Source: CAVXSP01 sp963764505 (GTDB lineage Bacteria > Acidobacteriota > Vicinamibacteria > Vicinamibacterales > SCN-69-37). Taken from it: 64,000 bases of DNA. A program made the position numbers and the translations under genes. The notes below the pieces were generated by a model. The model saw only the letters and a list, made by a program, of their open reading frames with translations. It ran no database searches and was not told the origin of the DNA. Below are positions 55,410 to 64,000 of this stretch, in pieces. Numbering within the stretch: position 1 is the stretch's first letter; each line of letters begins with the position of its first letter. Where the stretch lies: assembly GCA_963764505.1 (NCBI GenBank), contig CAVXSP010000003.1:124001-188000 (forward strand), read 5' to 3'.

Positions 55410-57196
55410 TCGCCGCGTTCGGCGAGCACGTCGCGCTGCTCGCCCAGATCCTGGACCGGCGCCAGGCCATCGTCGACAGGATCGAGCGCACGCTCCTGAA
55501 CGTGCGCGACAAGCCGGTCTCGCGCAGCCGGGATCGGAACGTCTTCGCTCGCCTCCTGGACGGCTGCATCCTCGGCGTGCCGGAGCTCGCGGGGCCGTTC
55601 CGCCGCCTCGAGGGGCAGCTGGCGGCGGCGCACCTCGCGGACGGATTCGAGCCCGTCCGCCTCGATCGGTTCGTGCACGAGCTGGATCCGCTCGAGCTCG
55701 TCGTCCGGGCCTATCGCCACTGGGACCGGGAGCGGTGGCCGGGCCATGCCGGCCGGCTGACGTACGCCGAGACGATCTACGGGGTGTTCGTGCTGCGCCA
55801 TCTGGAGCATCTGAGTCTGCGAGTCTGGGACGACGGTCCCGAGCCGGCGGCGGCGCGGATCGAGGAGGTGCAGCATCTGCTCGATCGCCTGAACGAGCCG
55901 GCGCGCCCCATCGTCTTGGTCCGCGACGCGCGCTGGCTGATCCAGACGGCGCAGGGTCCGTTGACGCGACAGCCCGAGCCGTACTTCAGGATTGCCGGCC
56001 AGGTCGCGGCTTCGCTCCCGGCGCCCGCACGCCTCGAGATCCACAAGGCCGGCGCCAGGCTGGCCGGCGGGCATCTGCGGTCGCAGCTCCGCTACCGGAG
56101 CTGGGAAGCCGAGAGGTCCGCTGACGATCCGAACATCCTGGCCGTGACGCGCAACTCGAACTCCATGGACATGGCGCTGCTCGTTCACGACCTCGTCCCG
56201 CTGCTGGAGGCGTACGAGGGGGCGACGGCTGCGAATCCCGGCGCGCGGCTGGATCTGGCGGACGCCATCCTGCAGGGCTTGTCGGTGGACCCCGAGCTGT
56301 TCCTTCTTCGCCTGGATCTGCTCGGGCCGTGCACGGTCATCGAAGGGCTCTTCGTCGAGCGGAACGGCGAGGGAGGCGTGAGGAGCACGCCGATCGGAGG
56401 CGCGCACGCGCAGATGGTCGATCGCTATGGAGACCTGATCGGGCGCCTGGCGCACCGGCTGCGCGACGACGCCGCGGCGCTCGACCCGGTGGACAAAGTG
56501 TACTCGCCGCTCGGGATCGTCTACGGATTCGTCGCGGACGTGCTGTCGAACATGGCCGTGAGCACGCTTCTCGGGCAGCCGTCGTTCGGCCTCAGCCTGG
56601 AAGACATGTTCGCCGGACGGGAACGGCTCGAGGACAAGCTGGCGCGCGCGACCGGGTGGCGAGCGCTGCCGAGGAGCGAAGGGGAACGCGAGCATTTCGA
56701 TCATTCCGGCGAGTGGGCGTCGCAGGTGTTCGCGAACGTGATCGGCGCGCTCGAGGCCCGCATCGCGCGGCCGCACGCCCGCAATGCGTCGGCCCAGCCG
56801 AACGGCACGCTCTACGTGGTTCCCGAGGCGGACTCCGTCGAGCCGGCGCCCGAGGCCCTGCTGCCCGGCGGCGCCGCCTCCGCGCAGGAGCACTGCCTCA
56901 CCTCGGATGTGTCGCGGGCGCTTGCGAGCGGTGCGACCGCGCGTCCGAGGAATGAGATGATGGCGGATCGCACGGAGGCGAGATTCCTCGCGAGCGCCGA
57001 AATCGACGGACACTGGTTCGGCGTGTCCAAGGTCATCCTGACGCTGCTCACGAGCCACGGCCAGGACGCCGTCGTCACCGGCGTGCCCACGTCCGTGCTC
57101 GCGATTCTGCGGGTGACCTGTCCGGAGCTCGTCGCGATGGCCGCGGGACGGCCGGCGGCCCCTGATGTCCCCGGGCGCGCCGGTGCGGCTCCCTGA
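55406..57196 (+). CDS. Large protein of unknown function coupled to the single-haem protein
   Basis: A 596-residue, mostly helical soluble protein without signal peptide. It begins MIAAFGEHVALLAQILDRRQ, and its ATG overlaps the stop of the haem-protein gene. It contains PYFRIAGQVAASLPAP and NSNSMDMALLVHDLVPLLEA, and a Gly-poor middle (LDPVDKVYSPLGIVYGFVAD). No motif of a known enzyme was found. Codon use is strong throughout. Coupling suggests that the two proteins form a complex or act in one step. Confidence 0.7.
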   Translation: MIAAFGEHVALLAQILDRRQAIVDRIERTLLNVRDKPVSRSRDRNVFARLLDGCILGVPELAGPFRRLEGQLAAAHLADGFEPVRLDRFVHELDPLELVVRAYRHWDRERWPGHAGRLTYAETIYGVFVLRHLEHLSLRVWDDGPEPAAARIEEVQHLLDRLNEPARPIVLVRDARWLIQTAQGPLTRQPEPYFRIAGQVAASLPAPARLEIHKAGARLAGGHLRSQLRYRSWEAERSADDPNILAVTRNSNSMDMALLVHDLVPLLEAYEGATAANPGARLDLADAILQGLSVDPELFLLRLDLLGPCTVIEGLFVERNGEGGVRSTPIGGAHAQMVDRYGDLIGRLAHRLRDDAAALDPVDKVYSPLGIVYGFVADVLSNMAVSTLLGQPSFGLSLEDMFAGRERLEDKLARATGWRALPRSEGEREHFDHSGEWASQVFANVIGALEARIARPHARNASAQPNGTLYVVPEADSVEPAPEALLPGGAASAQEHCLTSDVSRALASGATARPRNEMMADRTEARFLASAEIDGHWFGVSKVILTLLTSHGQDAVVTGVPTSVLAILRVTCPELVAMAAGRPAAPDVPGRAGAAP

Positions 57197-57324
57197 TGGG
57201 CCAACCGGCGACCGGCAAGGCGGTCAGCGTGAGAGCGGCGGTTCCTGGAAACGAACGGCACGCAGATCACACGATCCGCCCACTACATCGACGTGGCCGG
57301 CATGATGGCGCAGCTCAAGGGCTG
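57196..57324 (+). pseudogene. Possible short coupled gene or gene tail with one extra base
   Basis: ATG 57196 overlaps the upstream stop (TGATG). The first frame reads MGQPATGKAVSVRAA. If one G is dropped at 57241-57243, it continues FLETNGTQITRSAHYIDVAG and MMAQLKG to a TGA at 57324, a sensible 42-residue product. The tail has no start of its own and looks protein-like, so it may also be the true C-terminus of the upstream gene. Low certainty. Confidence 0.3.
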
Positions 57325-57395
57325 AGCCCGAAGCCGCTCCAGTGGCGTTCGGCGGCTCAGCAGAATACGATACCCGCGGTTCCTGGAGGCACGCC

Positions 57396-58556
57396 GTGGG
57401 GAGCGAGACGACGCGTCGCGAGGTGATCAAAGCGAGCCTGGCCCTGCTTGGCGTGGGGCTGGCGGGCTTGCCCCGATGGGGCGTGCCGGTCGCGGCCCAG
57501 GGTGAGACGCTGGTGCCGTTCACCGATCTGCCCGCCACCTTTCCTCAGGGCGACGGAGAACGGCGGGTCTACGACATCCGCAGGATCGACGGCCCGTTCA
57601 CGCCGGCAGACGAGTTCTACACGCTGCAGCACCTCGGACACCCGGTCGTCGATCCGTCGACCTACCGGCTGAAGGTAACCGGGCTCGTCGAGAAGCCGCT
57701 CGCGCTCTCGCTGGACGATCTGCGCACGGTCGGCGGCGCGGAGCTCATTGCGGGCTGGGAGTGCTCCGGCAACCGCCCGCCGCTGCAGGGGCTTTGCAGC
57801 AACGGACGCTGGACCGGCGTGCCGCTCCGCACCGTGCTCGCTTCGGCGGGCGTGAAACCGGACGCGCGGGAGTTCGTCTTCTTCGGCGCCGACCGCGGCA
57901 CCGAACAAGTCGAGTTCAGGACGCAGACGTTCCCCGTCGAACAACAGTTCGGGCGCAGCCTCTCGCGCGAGGACGCGCTGGCACCGGAGCCGTTTCTCGC
58001 CTACGCGCTGAACGGCGAGCCGCTCACGCGCCATCAGGGCTCGCCGCTCCGCCTCGTCGTGCCCGGGTGGTACGGCGTCGCGAACGTCAAGTGGCTCTCG
58101 CAGATCCACGCGCAATCGGAGACGTACCTCGGCAAGTATCAGGCGCGATGGTACCGGCGGCTGCAGGAGGAGATGATCGGCGGCGAGTTGAAGTGGGTGG
58201 AAACCGCGATCTCCCGGATGCACCTCAAGTCGTTCATCGCGCGGGTCACGCGCACGGGCGATCGGTGCACGATCCTCGGCGTCGTGCTCAACGACGGCAC
58301 GCCGATCGAGTCCGTCGAAATCAAGGTGGACGACGGCCGGTGGCAGCCGGCCGTCCTCGACCCGGCGACGAGCAGCCGATTCTCCTGGAAACTGTTCCGC
58401 TACGCCTGGGCGAATCCCTCGCCGGGCGAGCATACGCTCGTGTCGCGCGTGACCGATGCCAACGGCGACGTGCAGCCCACCCAGGACGACCTGTCCGCCA
58501 AGAAGACGTTCCTCGAGGACAATGCGCAGTTCCCGAGGAAGGTCCTGATCGGCTGA
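57396..58556 (+). CDS. Tat-exported molybdopterin oxidoreductase, sulfite oxidase family
   Basis: A 386-residue periplasmic molybdoenzyme. Start GTG 57396, 6 nt after GGAGG. The twin-arginine signal is TTRREVIKASLALLGVGLAG. The Mo-pterin domain contains GWECSGNRPPLQG with Cys123 as molybdenum ligand, FVFFGADRGTEQVEF and GSPLRLVVPGWYGVANVKWL. A C-terminal dimerisation domain (ILGVVLNDGTPIESVEIKVD) follows. By family it oxidises sulfite or a related compound and passes electrons to a c-type cytochrome. It is a likely consumer of the molybdate imported by ModABC. Confidence 0.92.
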   Translation: MGSETTRREVIKASLALLGVGLAGLPRWGVPVAAQGETLVPFTDLPATFPQGDGERRVYDIRRIDGPFTPADEFYTLQHLGHPVVDPSTYRLKVTGLVEKPLALSLDDLRTVGGAELIAGWECSGNRPPLQGLCSNGRWTGVPLRTVLASAGVKPDAREFVFFGADRGTEQVEFRTQTFPVEQQFGRSLSREDALAPEPFLAYALNGEPLTRHQGSPLRLVVPGWYGVANVKWLSQIHAQSETYLGKYQARWYRRLQEEMIGGELKWVETAISRMHLKSFIARVTRTGDRCTILGVVLNDGTPIESVEIKVDDGRWQPAVLDPATSSRFSWKLFRYAWANPSPGEHTLVSRVTDANGDVQPTQDDLSAKKTFLEDNAQFPRKVLIG

Positions 58557-58581
58557 CGGGCTTCACGCCTTGTCGCATGCC

Positions 58582-59604
58582 ATGACCGCTGCACACGAGG
58601 GCTGGACTCGCCGGCGGCGGCTTCGCACGGTTGCAGCCGGCACGATGCTCGCGGCCGCAACGTCACTCATGGCCGTGCAGCGGCAGCCATCGGTGCCCGC
58701 CTTCCAGCCGTGGAGGCGCTTGAACGACGGACAACCGATCCTCTCGCCACGCGGCGATGGCTTCGAGGCCAGGGGCGTGTTCAATCCCGCCGTCACCATG
58801 GTGGGCGCGCGGATGGCGATGCTCTACCGCGCACAGGACGCCCAGGGCATCTCGCGTCTGGGCTACGCGTCGAGCGCCGACGGCGTGACGTTCGTCCGCG
58901 ACCCGGCGCCCGTGCTGTCGCCGGACTCGCCGTACGAACGGGGCGGAGGCGTGGAGGACCCGCGGCTCGTCCGGATTGGAACGACCTACTACCTCACCTA
59001 CACGGCCTACAACGGCCGCGACGCGCAACTGGCGCTCGCCACGTCCCGCGACCTGCATCACTGGGAGAGGAAAGGCGTCATCCTCCCCGCCAACCAGGGC
59101 CGCTGGAACGTGCACTGGACCAAGTCGGGCGCGATCCTGACGGAACGCGTCGCCGGCCGGTACTGGATGTTCTACATGGCGGACGCCAGGGACCGGCCGG
59201 ACCAGACGGGCATTGCCTTTTCCGACAACCTGCTCACGTGGACCGAGGCGCTGGATCATCCGATTCTCGAGCGGCGCCCTGGCAAGTTCGACTCCCGCGT
59301 CGTGGAGCCGGGTCCACCGCCGATCATGACGAAGGACGGCGTGCTCCTGCTGTACAACGGCGCCGACGACCGGCTGGTCTATCGCACCGGCTGGGCGCTC
59401 TTCGACGCCCGCGATCCCACGCGCCTGATCGCGCGAAGCGACGAGCCCCTCTTCGAGCCCGACACGCCCTGGGAGCGAGAGGGCCAGGTGCCGAACGTCG
59501 TGTTCGTCGAAGGCCTGATCGTGCAGCCCGACCGCTGGCTCGTCTACTACGGCGCTGCGGACACTCGCGTCGGCGTGGCGGCCGTGGCTCCGCCACCGAG
59601 GTAG
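58582..59604 (+). CDS. GH130/GH43-like five-bladed propeller glycosidase or phosphorylase
   Basis: A 340-residue exported protein. A basic start (RRRRLRTVAAG) and an alanine-rich helix form the signal. The propeller carries RGVFNPAVTMVG, MLYRAQDAQGISRLGYASS and GGVEDPRLVRIG, the conserved FNP and ED-P-R blocks of GH130 mannoside enzymes, then LLLYNGADD. GH130 members phosphorolyse or hydrolyse beta-mannosides. ATG 58582 is the best start; no strong ribosome site. It lies 25 bp after the molybdoenzyme and may be co-transcribed. Confidence 0.8.
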   Translation: MTAAHEGWTRRRRLRTVAAGTMLAAATSLMAVQRQPSVPAFQPWRRLNDGQPILSPRGDGFEARGVFNPAVTMVGARMAMLYRAQDAQGISRLGYASSADGVTFVRDPAPVLSPDSPYERGGGVEDPRLVRIGTTYYLTYTAYNGRDAQLALATSRDLHHWERKGVILPANQGRWNVHWTKSGAILTERVAGRYWMFYMADARDRPDQTGIAFSDNLLTWTEALDHPILERRPGKFDSRVVEPGPPPIMTKDGVLLLYNGADDRLVYRTGWALFDARDPTRLIARSDEPLFEPDTPWEREGQVPNVVFVEGLIVQPDRWLVYYGAADTRVGVAAVAPPPR

Positions 59605-59808
59605 CCGTCCCGTTCGCGCCGGAATGGCGCCTGCCTCCTGCAGCACGTCCGGCGTCCCTGAGATGCCACCCGGCGAGAAGTGTGACACGTTGCTCCGCCA
59701 GCGGATCGCGGCGCCAATCGTGCGCGCAGGGACGATTCGGGTCGGCGATCGCGCAGGTTGGTCGCGCAGCCGGCCGCCACGATCTGACGCGCCGGCGGCG
59801 CGGCGCGG

Positions 59809-60777
59809 TCACCGCCGCAGTCGGCCGATCGAGAGGAACTCCTCCGGCGCGTGATCCACCTGAAGGGTGGTATGCGCGACGTCGAAGCGGCGGCGGAGGA
59901 GCTGTTCGAGCCGCCGGCGGATGGCGTGGCAGTCGGCGCCGGCCGCGACGAGCACGTGCGCGGTCAGGATGGGCGTGCCGGGCGCGAGCTCCCAGAGATG
60001 GAGGTCGTGCACCTGTTTCACGTGTTCGGCGCGCGCCATCGCCGTGCCGATCTCGCCCGGGGTGAGATGCTCCGGGGCGCCCTCGAGCAGGACGCGGATT
60101 GCCTTGCGCTGCAGGCCGAAGCCGGATCGGATCATCAGCACGGCGACGAAAATCGACGCGATCGCGTCGGCGCGGTCGAACCCCGTGAATACAATCACGA
60201 GGCCGGCCACGAACGTGCCGATGAACGCGTACAGGTCCGTGACGATGTGCTGAAAGCTTCCTTCCACGTTGAGGCTCTCGCGGTTGGCCTTCGCCAGGAC
60301 CCATGCGGCGACGAGATTGACGACCACTCCGATGGCGGCGACGGCCGTCATGAGGCGCGCCGCGACGTGCGGCGGTGTGATGAGGCGCGCGATGGCCTCG
60401 TAGACGACCAGCGCGCCGAGCACCAGCAGCACGGCACCGTTGGCCTGGCCGCTCAGAACCTCCGCGCGCCGCATGCCGTACGTCAGGTACTCGCCCGACG
60501 GCCGCTGCACGAGCCGCATGACGATGAGCGAGAGCACCAGCGCGCCGGCATCCGTCAGCATGTGTCCGGCGTCGGACAGCAGCGCGAGCGAGTGCGACAG
60601 AATCCCGACGACGACCTCGAACGCCATGAATCCGACGATCAGGGCGAGCGCGACCGTCAGGTGGCGCCGGTCCGCGTCGATGCTCACCGCGTGCGAGTGG
60701 CCTCCATCCCGATGGTGGTGGTGCGCGTGGTCATGGTGTTCGTGACCGGCAGGGGCCGCGGGTCGTTTGCGTCGCAT
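59809..60777 (-). CDS. CDF-family cation (Zn/Co/Cd) efflux transporter
   Basis: A 322-residue inner-membrane antiporter. A His-rich N-terminus (HEHHDHAHHHHRDGGHSH) precedes six helices. Metal-site pairs are HMLTDAGAL in helix 2 and HIVTDLYAF in helix 5. The C-terminal cytoplasmic domain includes VKQVHDLHLWELAPG. Start at ATG 60777 or GTG 60783. It exports divalent metals in exchange for protons. It is isolated, and no metal-responsive regulator lies nearby. Confidence 0.93.
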   Translation of the reverse strand: MRRKRPAAPAGHEHHDHAHHHHRDGGHSHAVSIDADRRHLTVALALIVGFMAFEVVVGILSHSLALLSDAGHMLTDAGALVLSLIVMRLVQRPSGEYLTYGMRRAEVLSGQANGAVLLVLGALVVYEAIARLITPPHVAARLMTAVAAIGVVVNLVAAWVLAKANRESLNVEGSFQHIVTDLYAFIGTFVAGLVIVFTGFDRADAIASIFVAVLMIRSGFGLQRKAIRVLLEGAPEHLTPGEIGTAMARAEHVKQVHDLHLWELAPGTPILTAHVLVAAGADCHAIRRRLEQLLRRRFDVAHTTLQVDHAPEEFLSIGRLRR

Positions 60778-60999
60778 GGGCACGAGAAGATGTCGTTTCA
60801 GTATGACGGACAGCCCGCCTCGACAGCACGTCGACGGAGGCCGGCGCGCTCCGCGGACCCGGAGTCTGGAGCGGACGTGGACCTCGACTTCGCAGTCGAA
60901 GAGCGCGGTTTCATCGATGACACGAACGCGTCCTCCGCACGGGTGCGCCCAGGTCAGAGTAGTCTTTCAGGATCGATCCGGCGATCGCAACCTTGCGCG

Positions 61000-62550
61000 T
61001 CACGAACCGACATGGGCCATGCCGAACGCCGCGGGCAGGGACTCCAGGAAACTCCGGATCTCCCGGACCGTCGACACCTGAGAGATGAACTCGAATGCCG
61101 AAGCGCTCACCGCGTGGACGCCCGGATCTCGTGCGGCGGAAAGCGCGGCGTGCCGCACGGGGCACTCGTCGATCAGCCCGAGCAGCGCGGCCCATGCCGG
61201 GCCGTCGAGGCTCGCCAGCACGTCCATTCGCGGCCGTGCCCGCCAGGGCGTGCCGGTGCGCAGGTGCGCGATCAACTCGCGGCGAAGCGCATCGAGGTCG
61301 GCCTGGATCAGACGATCCCGGCAGCAGAGACCGGGAAGGGCGCCGGCCAGACGGTCCGCCGCGTACATGACGACTTCGTCGTGCAGGATCGTCCAGCCGG
61401 TCTGGAACACTCGAATCAGATCGTGGTCGACGAGGAAGCCGTCCGGCGCGTCGAGATGATCCAGGGCGAGGTTGCAGGTCGCGGCCGCAGCGTCCCACGC
61501 CTCCTGCACGGCGAAGCCACGGCCCTGGATCGGGCAGCCCGCGACGAGCGTGTTTGCCAGGAACGCCAGGTCGGCGTTCCGTGCGTCGTAGACCGGCGGG
61601 TCGTGATCGACCAGGAACCGCATCTGGTCGCGCAGCCGCGGCAGGGCTGCCCCCTCCGGCGGCGCGCCGGCGAGGAGCGCTCGCGAAGGCGGGTCCGAGA
61701 CCAGGATGCCGGCGTCCACGAGCAGATTGACGAGCGGCGCCTCGGCGCCCTCGGCCGGGTCGCCCGATGTCCCTTCTTCGACGACTCGTCCGAACGCGAC
61801 GCGGGCCGGCCCGGGGACGTTCGCGACCCCGGCCTGACGCGCGGCCTGGAGAAACGCACGGGCTTCGGCGGCGGCGACGTAACCCCGGCGGTGCCGCCGC
61901 TCCTCGCGGCCGACGCCGAGCTCGTAGACCAGTTGGTCCCCGTCGTCGAGCAGGTCGTGCAGCCCGTCGCGCTCGGGCGTGGAATTCGACAGCGCGCGCA
62001 CCGCGCTCATGACCTCGACGAAGCAGTCCGGCCGATCCGTCTCGAGGCACCCCAGCGCCGCGAGGATGGCGTCCCACGCGTCCGTGCGGCGCGCGACGAT
62101 CAGATAGCCGCCGAGATCGGCCGTCAGCCGATCCTCGAAACGACGGCCCTGGACCGTCTCGCCGTCCGTGGTGACGTAGTCCGCAATCGCCGCTTCGTCG
62201 CAGACGATCACGTGGCGTGCGAGTCCGGCCGTCAGGACGCCGCGGTCGAGCTCGGCCAGCCGACTGGCCGCGAGGCTCGGATCCGTCTCGACCAGCACTT
62301 CGATCCAGGTGCCGAAGCGAGCCGCATCGAACGTTTCGGCGCGGCCGGGCCGCTCGGGACGCCAGAGGTCGAGATCGCACAGCTGCCGGAGCTGTGCCGG
62401 CGTCGCGAGCGTCAGCAGCTCGCCGCAGTCCTCCAGCCCGCACGCCTGGATCACGCGATGCAGCGCTTCGGGCTGGAGCTGCGGCACCAGTCGGGCGAGA
62501 TGCGGCGCGGCCAGGATCCTCGCGAGCGCGCGCCGAGGCGCGTCCTTCAT
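61000..62550 (-). CDS. DUF6178-like protein
   Basis: A 516-residue cytoplasmic protein. ATG 62550 has GGAGG 5 nt upstream. It begins MKDAPRRALARILAAPHLAR and contains VIQACGLEDCGELLTLATPA and QLRQLCDLDLWRP, which I associate from memory with DUF6178; this is tentative. Several cysteines are spread over the chain without forming a CxxC pair. Function unknown; no partner gene is adjacent. Confidence 0.6.
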   Translation of the reverse strand: MKDAPRRALARILAAPHLARLVPQLQPEALHRVIQACGLEDCGELLTLATPAQLRQLCDLDLWRPERPGRAETFDAARFGTWIEVLVETDPSLAASRLAELDRGVLTAGLARHVIVCDEAAIADYVTTDGETVQGRRFEDRLTADLGGYLIVARRTDAWDAILAALGCLETDRPDCFVEVMSAVRALSNSTPERDGLHDLLDDGDQLVYELGVGREERRHRRGYVAAAEARAFLQAARQAGVANVPGPARVAFGRVVEEGTSGDPAEGAEAPLVNLLVDAGILVSDPPSRALLAGAPPEGAALPRLRDQMRFLVDHDPPVYDARNADLAFLANTLVAGCPIQGRGFAVQEAWDAAAATCNLALDHLDAPDGFLVDHDLIRVFQTGWTILHDEVVMYAADRLAGALPGLCCRDRLIQADLDALRRELIAHLRTGTPWRARPRMDVLASLDGPAWAALLGLIDECPVRHAALSAARDPGVHAVSASAFEFISQVSTVREIRSFLESLPAAFGMAHVGS

Positions 62551-62728
62551 CGGAACCTCCAAACGGATTGGTCTCGGAACTGCCGGGAACGCCAACTCTA
62601 ATGGGGATTCACACGCCGCGGAAGTCTGTTTCTCGGAACGACGAACGTCGTACAATGGAGATGCGCGGACGATCGATCCGCCCGCCGCACTTCCGAAAAA
62701 TCGACTCGCGCCGCTCGAGTGGCGCCGT

Positions 62729-64000
62729 GTGAATCCAGGGCCCGGGCCCGGAAGGGAGCGACGCCTGAAGCCGTTGAAGCGGGTCGTCCGCGTACTGGCG
62801 CTCGTGGGCACGCTCGGCACGATCGGCGCGCTGGGGATCGTCGGATACGTGCTCTGGTCCGGCGGCCTTCGCGCGACCGTCGAACCGTCCGCGCTCGAAA
62901 CGGCCGTCGCCCGGACCTTGCGGCACTGGACCATTCCCCGGTCGGCCCGGCGCCAGCGCAATCCTCTGCAGACCACGGCCGCCGACCTGGCGCGGGGGCG
63001 CGAGGTGTTCCGGGCGCAGTGCGCAGACTGTCACGCGCGCGACGGCGGCGGCCTCACGCCGATCGGTCGCAGCCTCTACCCGCGCCCACCGGACCTCCGC
63101 GCGGACGCGACACAATCGCTGAGCGACGGTGAGCTGCAGTACATCATCGCCAACGGTGTGCCGCTGACGGGCATGGCCGCATGGGCCCATCCGCGGGGCC
63201 TCACGGGTGACGACACCTGGAGGGTCGTGGAGTTCATCCGGACGCTGCGGCCGTACGAGGCGGCGGCGACCGCGCCGACGCTTCGGGCGGTCCGCACCGC
63301 GCAGTACGTCGGCTCGGCAGCCTGCGAGCGCTGCCACGCCGAGATCTACCGGCGCTGGAAGCAGACGCCCATGGCCAATATCGTGCGCGATCCCCGCCAG
63401 GCGCCGGCCGCAATCCTTCCCGTGCTGTCCACCAACCACGTCTCGCCGTTCACGATCGACCAGGTGGCGTTCGTATACGGCAGCCTGTGGAAGCAGCGCT
63501 ATTTCACCAGGATCGGAGACGATTACTATCCCCTGCCCGTTCAGTGGGAGGTCGCCAATCACACCTGGAGCAAGTACATGGTGCCGAAGGGCGGCGACTG
63601 GTGGGAGCCGTTCTATCCGGCGGACAACATGCAGCGGCCCACCGGTCCCACCTGCGACGGCTGTCACTCGGTCGGTTACGACCTCCGGACGAAACAGGTG
63701 GCCGAGTGGAATGTCGGGTGCGAGCGCTGCCACGGGCCGGGCGGCGAGCACGCCGCGCATCCGACCACCGGCAACATCCTGAATCCGGCACGGATGGGCG
63801 AGGTGGCGGCCAACGACACGTGCATCCAGTGCCACTCGCAGGGTCGCCCGCTCACGAACCCCATCAGCGGCCGCTACTACGACTGGCCCGTGGGCTACAA
63901 CGTCGGTTTGCGCCTGGCGGACTTCTGGCAACTCGAGGGGCACACCCTGGGCCAGACGAACTTCTACTACTTCGCCGATGGCACGGCCCACAAGAATCGG
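62729..64000 (+). CDS. Multihaem cytochrome c, runs off the right edge
   Basis: The first 424 codons of a membrane-anchored cytochrome. GTG 62729 is the most upstream plausible start, though AAGGGAG at 62752-62758 favours a later one. A hydrophobic helix lies at residues ~21-43. Five haem motifs are visible: CADCH (98-102), CERCH (199-203), CDGCH (309-313), CERCH (331-335) and CIQCH (365-369). The first lies in a monohaem cytochrome c domain (LARGREVFRAQCADCHARDG); the others form a multihaem domain of the cytochrome c554-like type (YVGSAACERCHAEIYRRW). More haems may follow outside the window. Confidence 0.88.
   Translation, partial: MNPGPGPGRERRLKPLKRVVRVLALVGTLGTIGALGIVGYVLWSGGLRATVEPSALETAVARTLRHWTIPRSARRQRNPLQTTAADLARGREVFRAQCADCHARDGGGLTPIGRSLYPRPPDLRADATQSLSDGELQYIIANGVPLTGMAAWAHPRGLTGDDTWRVVEFIRTLRPYEAAATAPTLRAVRTAQYVGSAACERCHAEIYRRWKQTPMANIVRDPRQAPAAILPVLSTNHVSPFTIDQVAFVYGSLWKQRYFTRIGDDYYPLPVQWEVANHTWSKYMVPKGGDWWEPFYPADNMQRPTGPTCDGCHSVGYDLRTKQVAEWNVGCERCHGPGGEHAAHPTTGNILNPARMGEVAANDTCIQCHSQGRPLTNPISGRYYDWPVGYNVGLRLADFWQLEGHTLGQTNFYYFADGTAHKNR

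Overview
The window is GC-rich (roughly 70 % by eye) bacterial chromosome from a Gram-negative organism. It has an outer-membrane porin, a PEP-CTERM protein, tripartite RND efflux genes, lipoprotein signals, Tat-exported sugar isomerases, and several permeases of the PadR/MacB 'ADOP' type. That combination is typical of Acidobacteriota, especially Vicinamibacteria-like soil lineages. The lineage is an inference from gene content; no rRNA or marker gene is present. I saw no tRNA, rRNA, CRISPR array, insertion sequence or prophage gene.

Layout. (1) 1-1536: the start of a Tat-exported sugar isomerase and a PEP-CTERM protein. (2) 1488-22431: a large divergent cluster around a 116-bp promoter region at 15196-15311. 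The left arm runs: S8 protease, alpha/beta hydrolase, membrane protein, RoxA-like two-haem lipoprotein, old-yellow-enzyme flavoprotein, two 490-residue two-haem cytochromes, a second S8 protease, MBL hydrolase. The right arm runs: DUF5995, a second RoxA-like lipoprotein, GMC oxidoreductase, GH13 enzyme. (3) 22808-28447: a DUF1080 lipoprotein, an ADOP permease, an HEGLGH membrane protein, an MBL hydrolase, and an orphan ADOP 3' end. (4) 28470-33711: unknown proteins and a DUF2235 hydrolase. (5) 33761-39634: nucleoside hydrolase, then a molybdate locus (OprP-like porin, ModE-like regulator, ModABC). (6) 40353-48065: an MdtABC-like efflux operon. (7) 48066-50370: a decayed PadR-ADOP module. (8) 50380-64000: ankyrin protein, isomerase, single-haem protein with an unknown partner, sulfite-oxidase-like molybdoenzyme, GH130, CDF transporter, DUF6178-like protein and the start of a multihaem cytochrome.

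How the genes may work together. The divergent cluster is the best candidate for an undescribed system. Four two-haem c-type cytochromes (two of them large lipoproteins resembling rubber oxygenase RoxA) are co-oriented with an ene-reductase, a GMC dehydrogenase, a lipase-like hydrolase and paired subtilases. This suggests oxidative attack on a hydrophobic or unsaturated substrate at the cell surface, followed by processing of the products. The molybdate locus could supply the molybdoenzyme at 57396.

Six genes are each broken by exactly one extra base: alpha/beta hydrolase, DUF1080, nucleoside hydrolase, a membrane protein, ModC and the second RND pump. In all six the reading frame is restored by removing one base from GAATC (giving GATC) or from GGTAC/GTACC (giving GTAC). 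That regularity points to a systematic read or assembly artefact rather than independent mutation.
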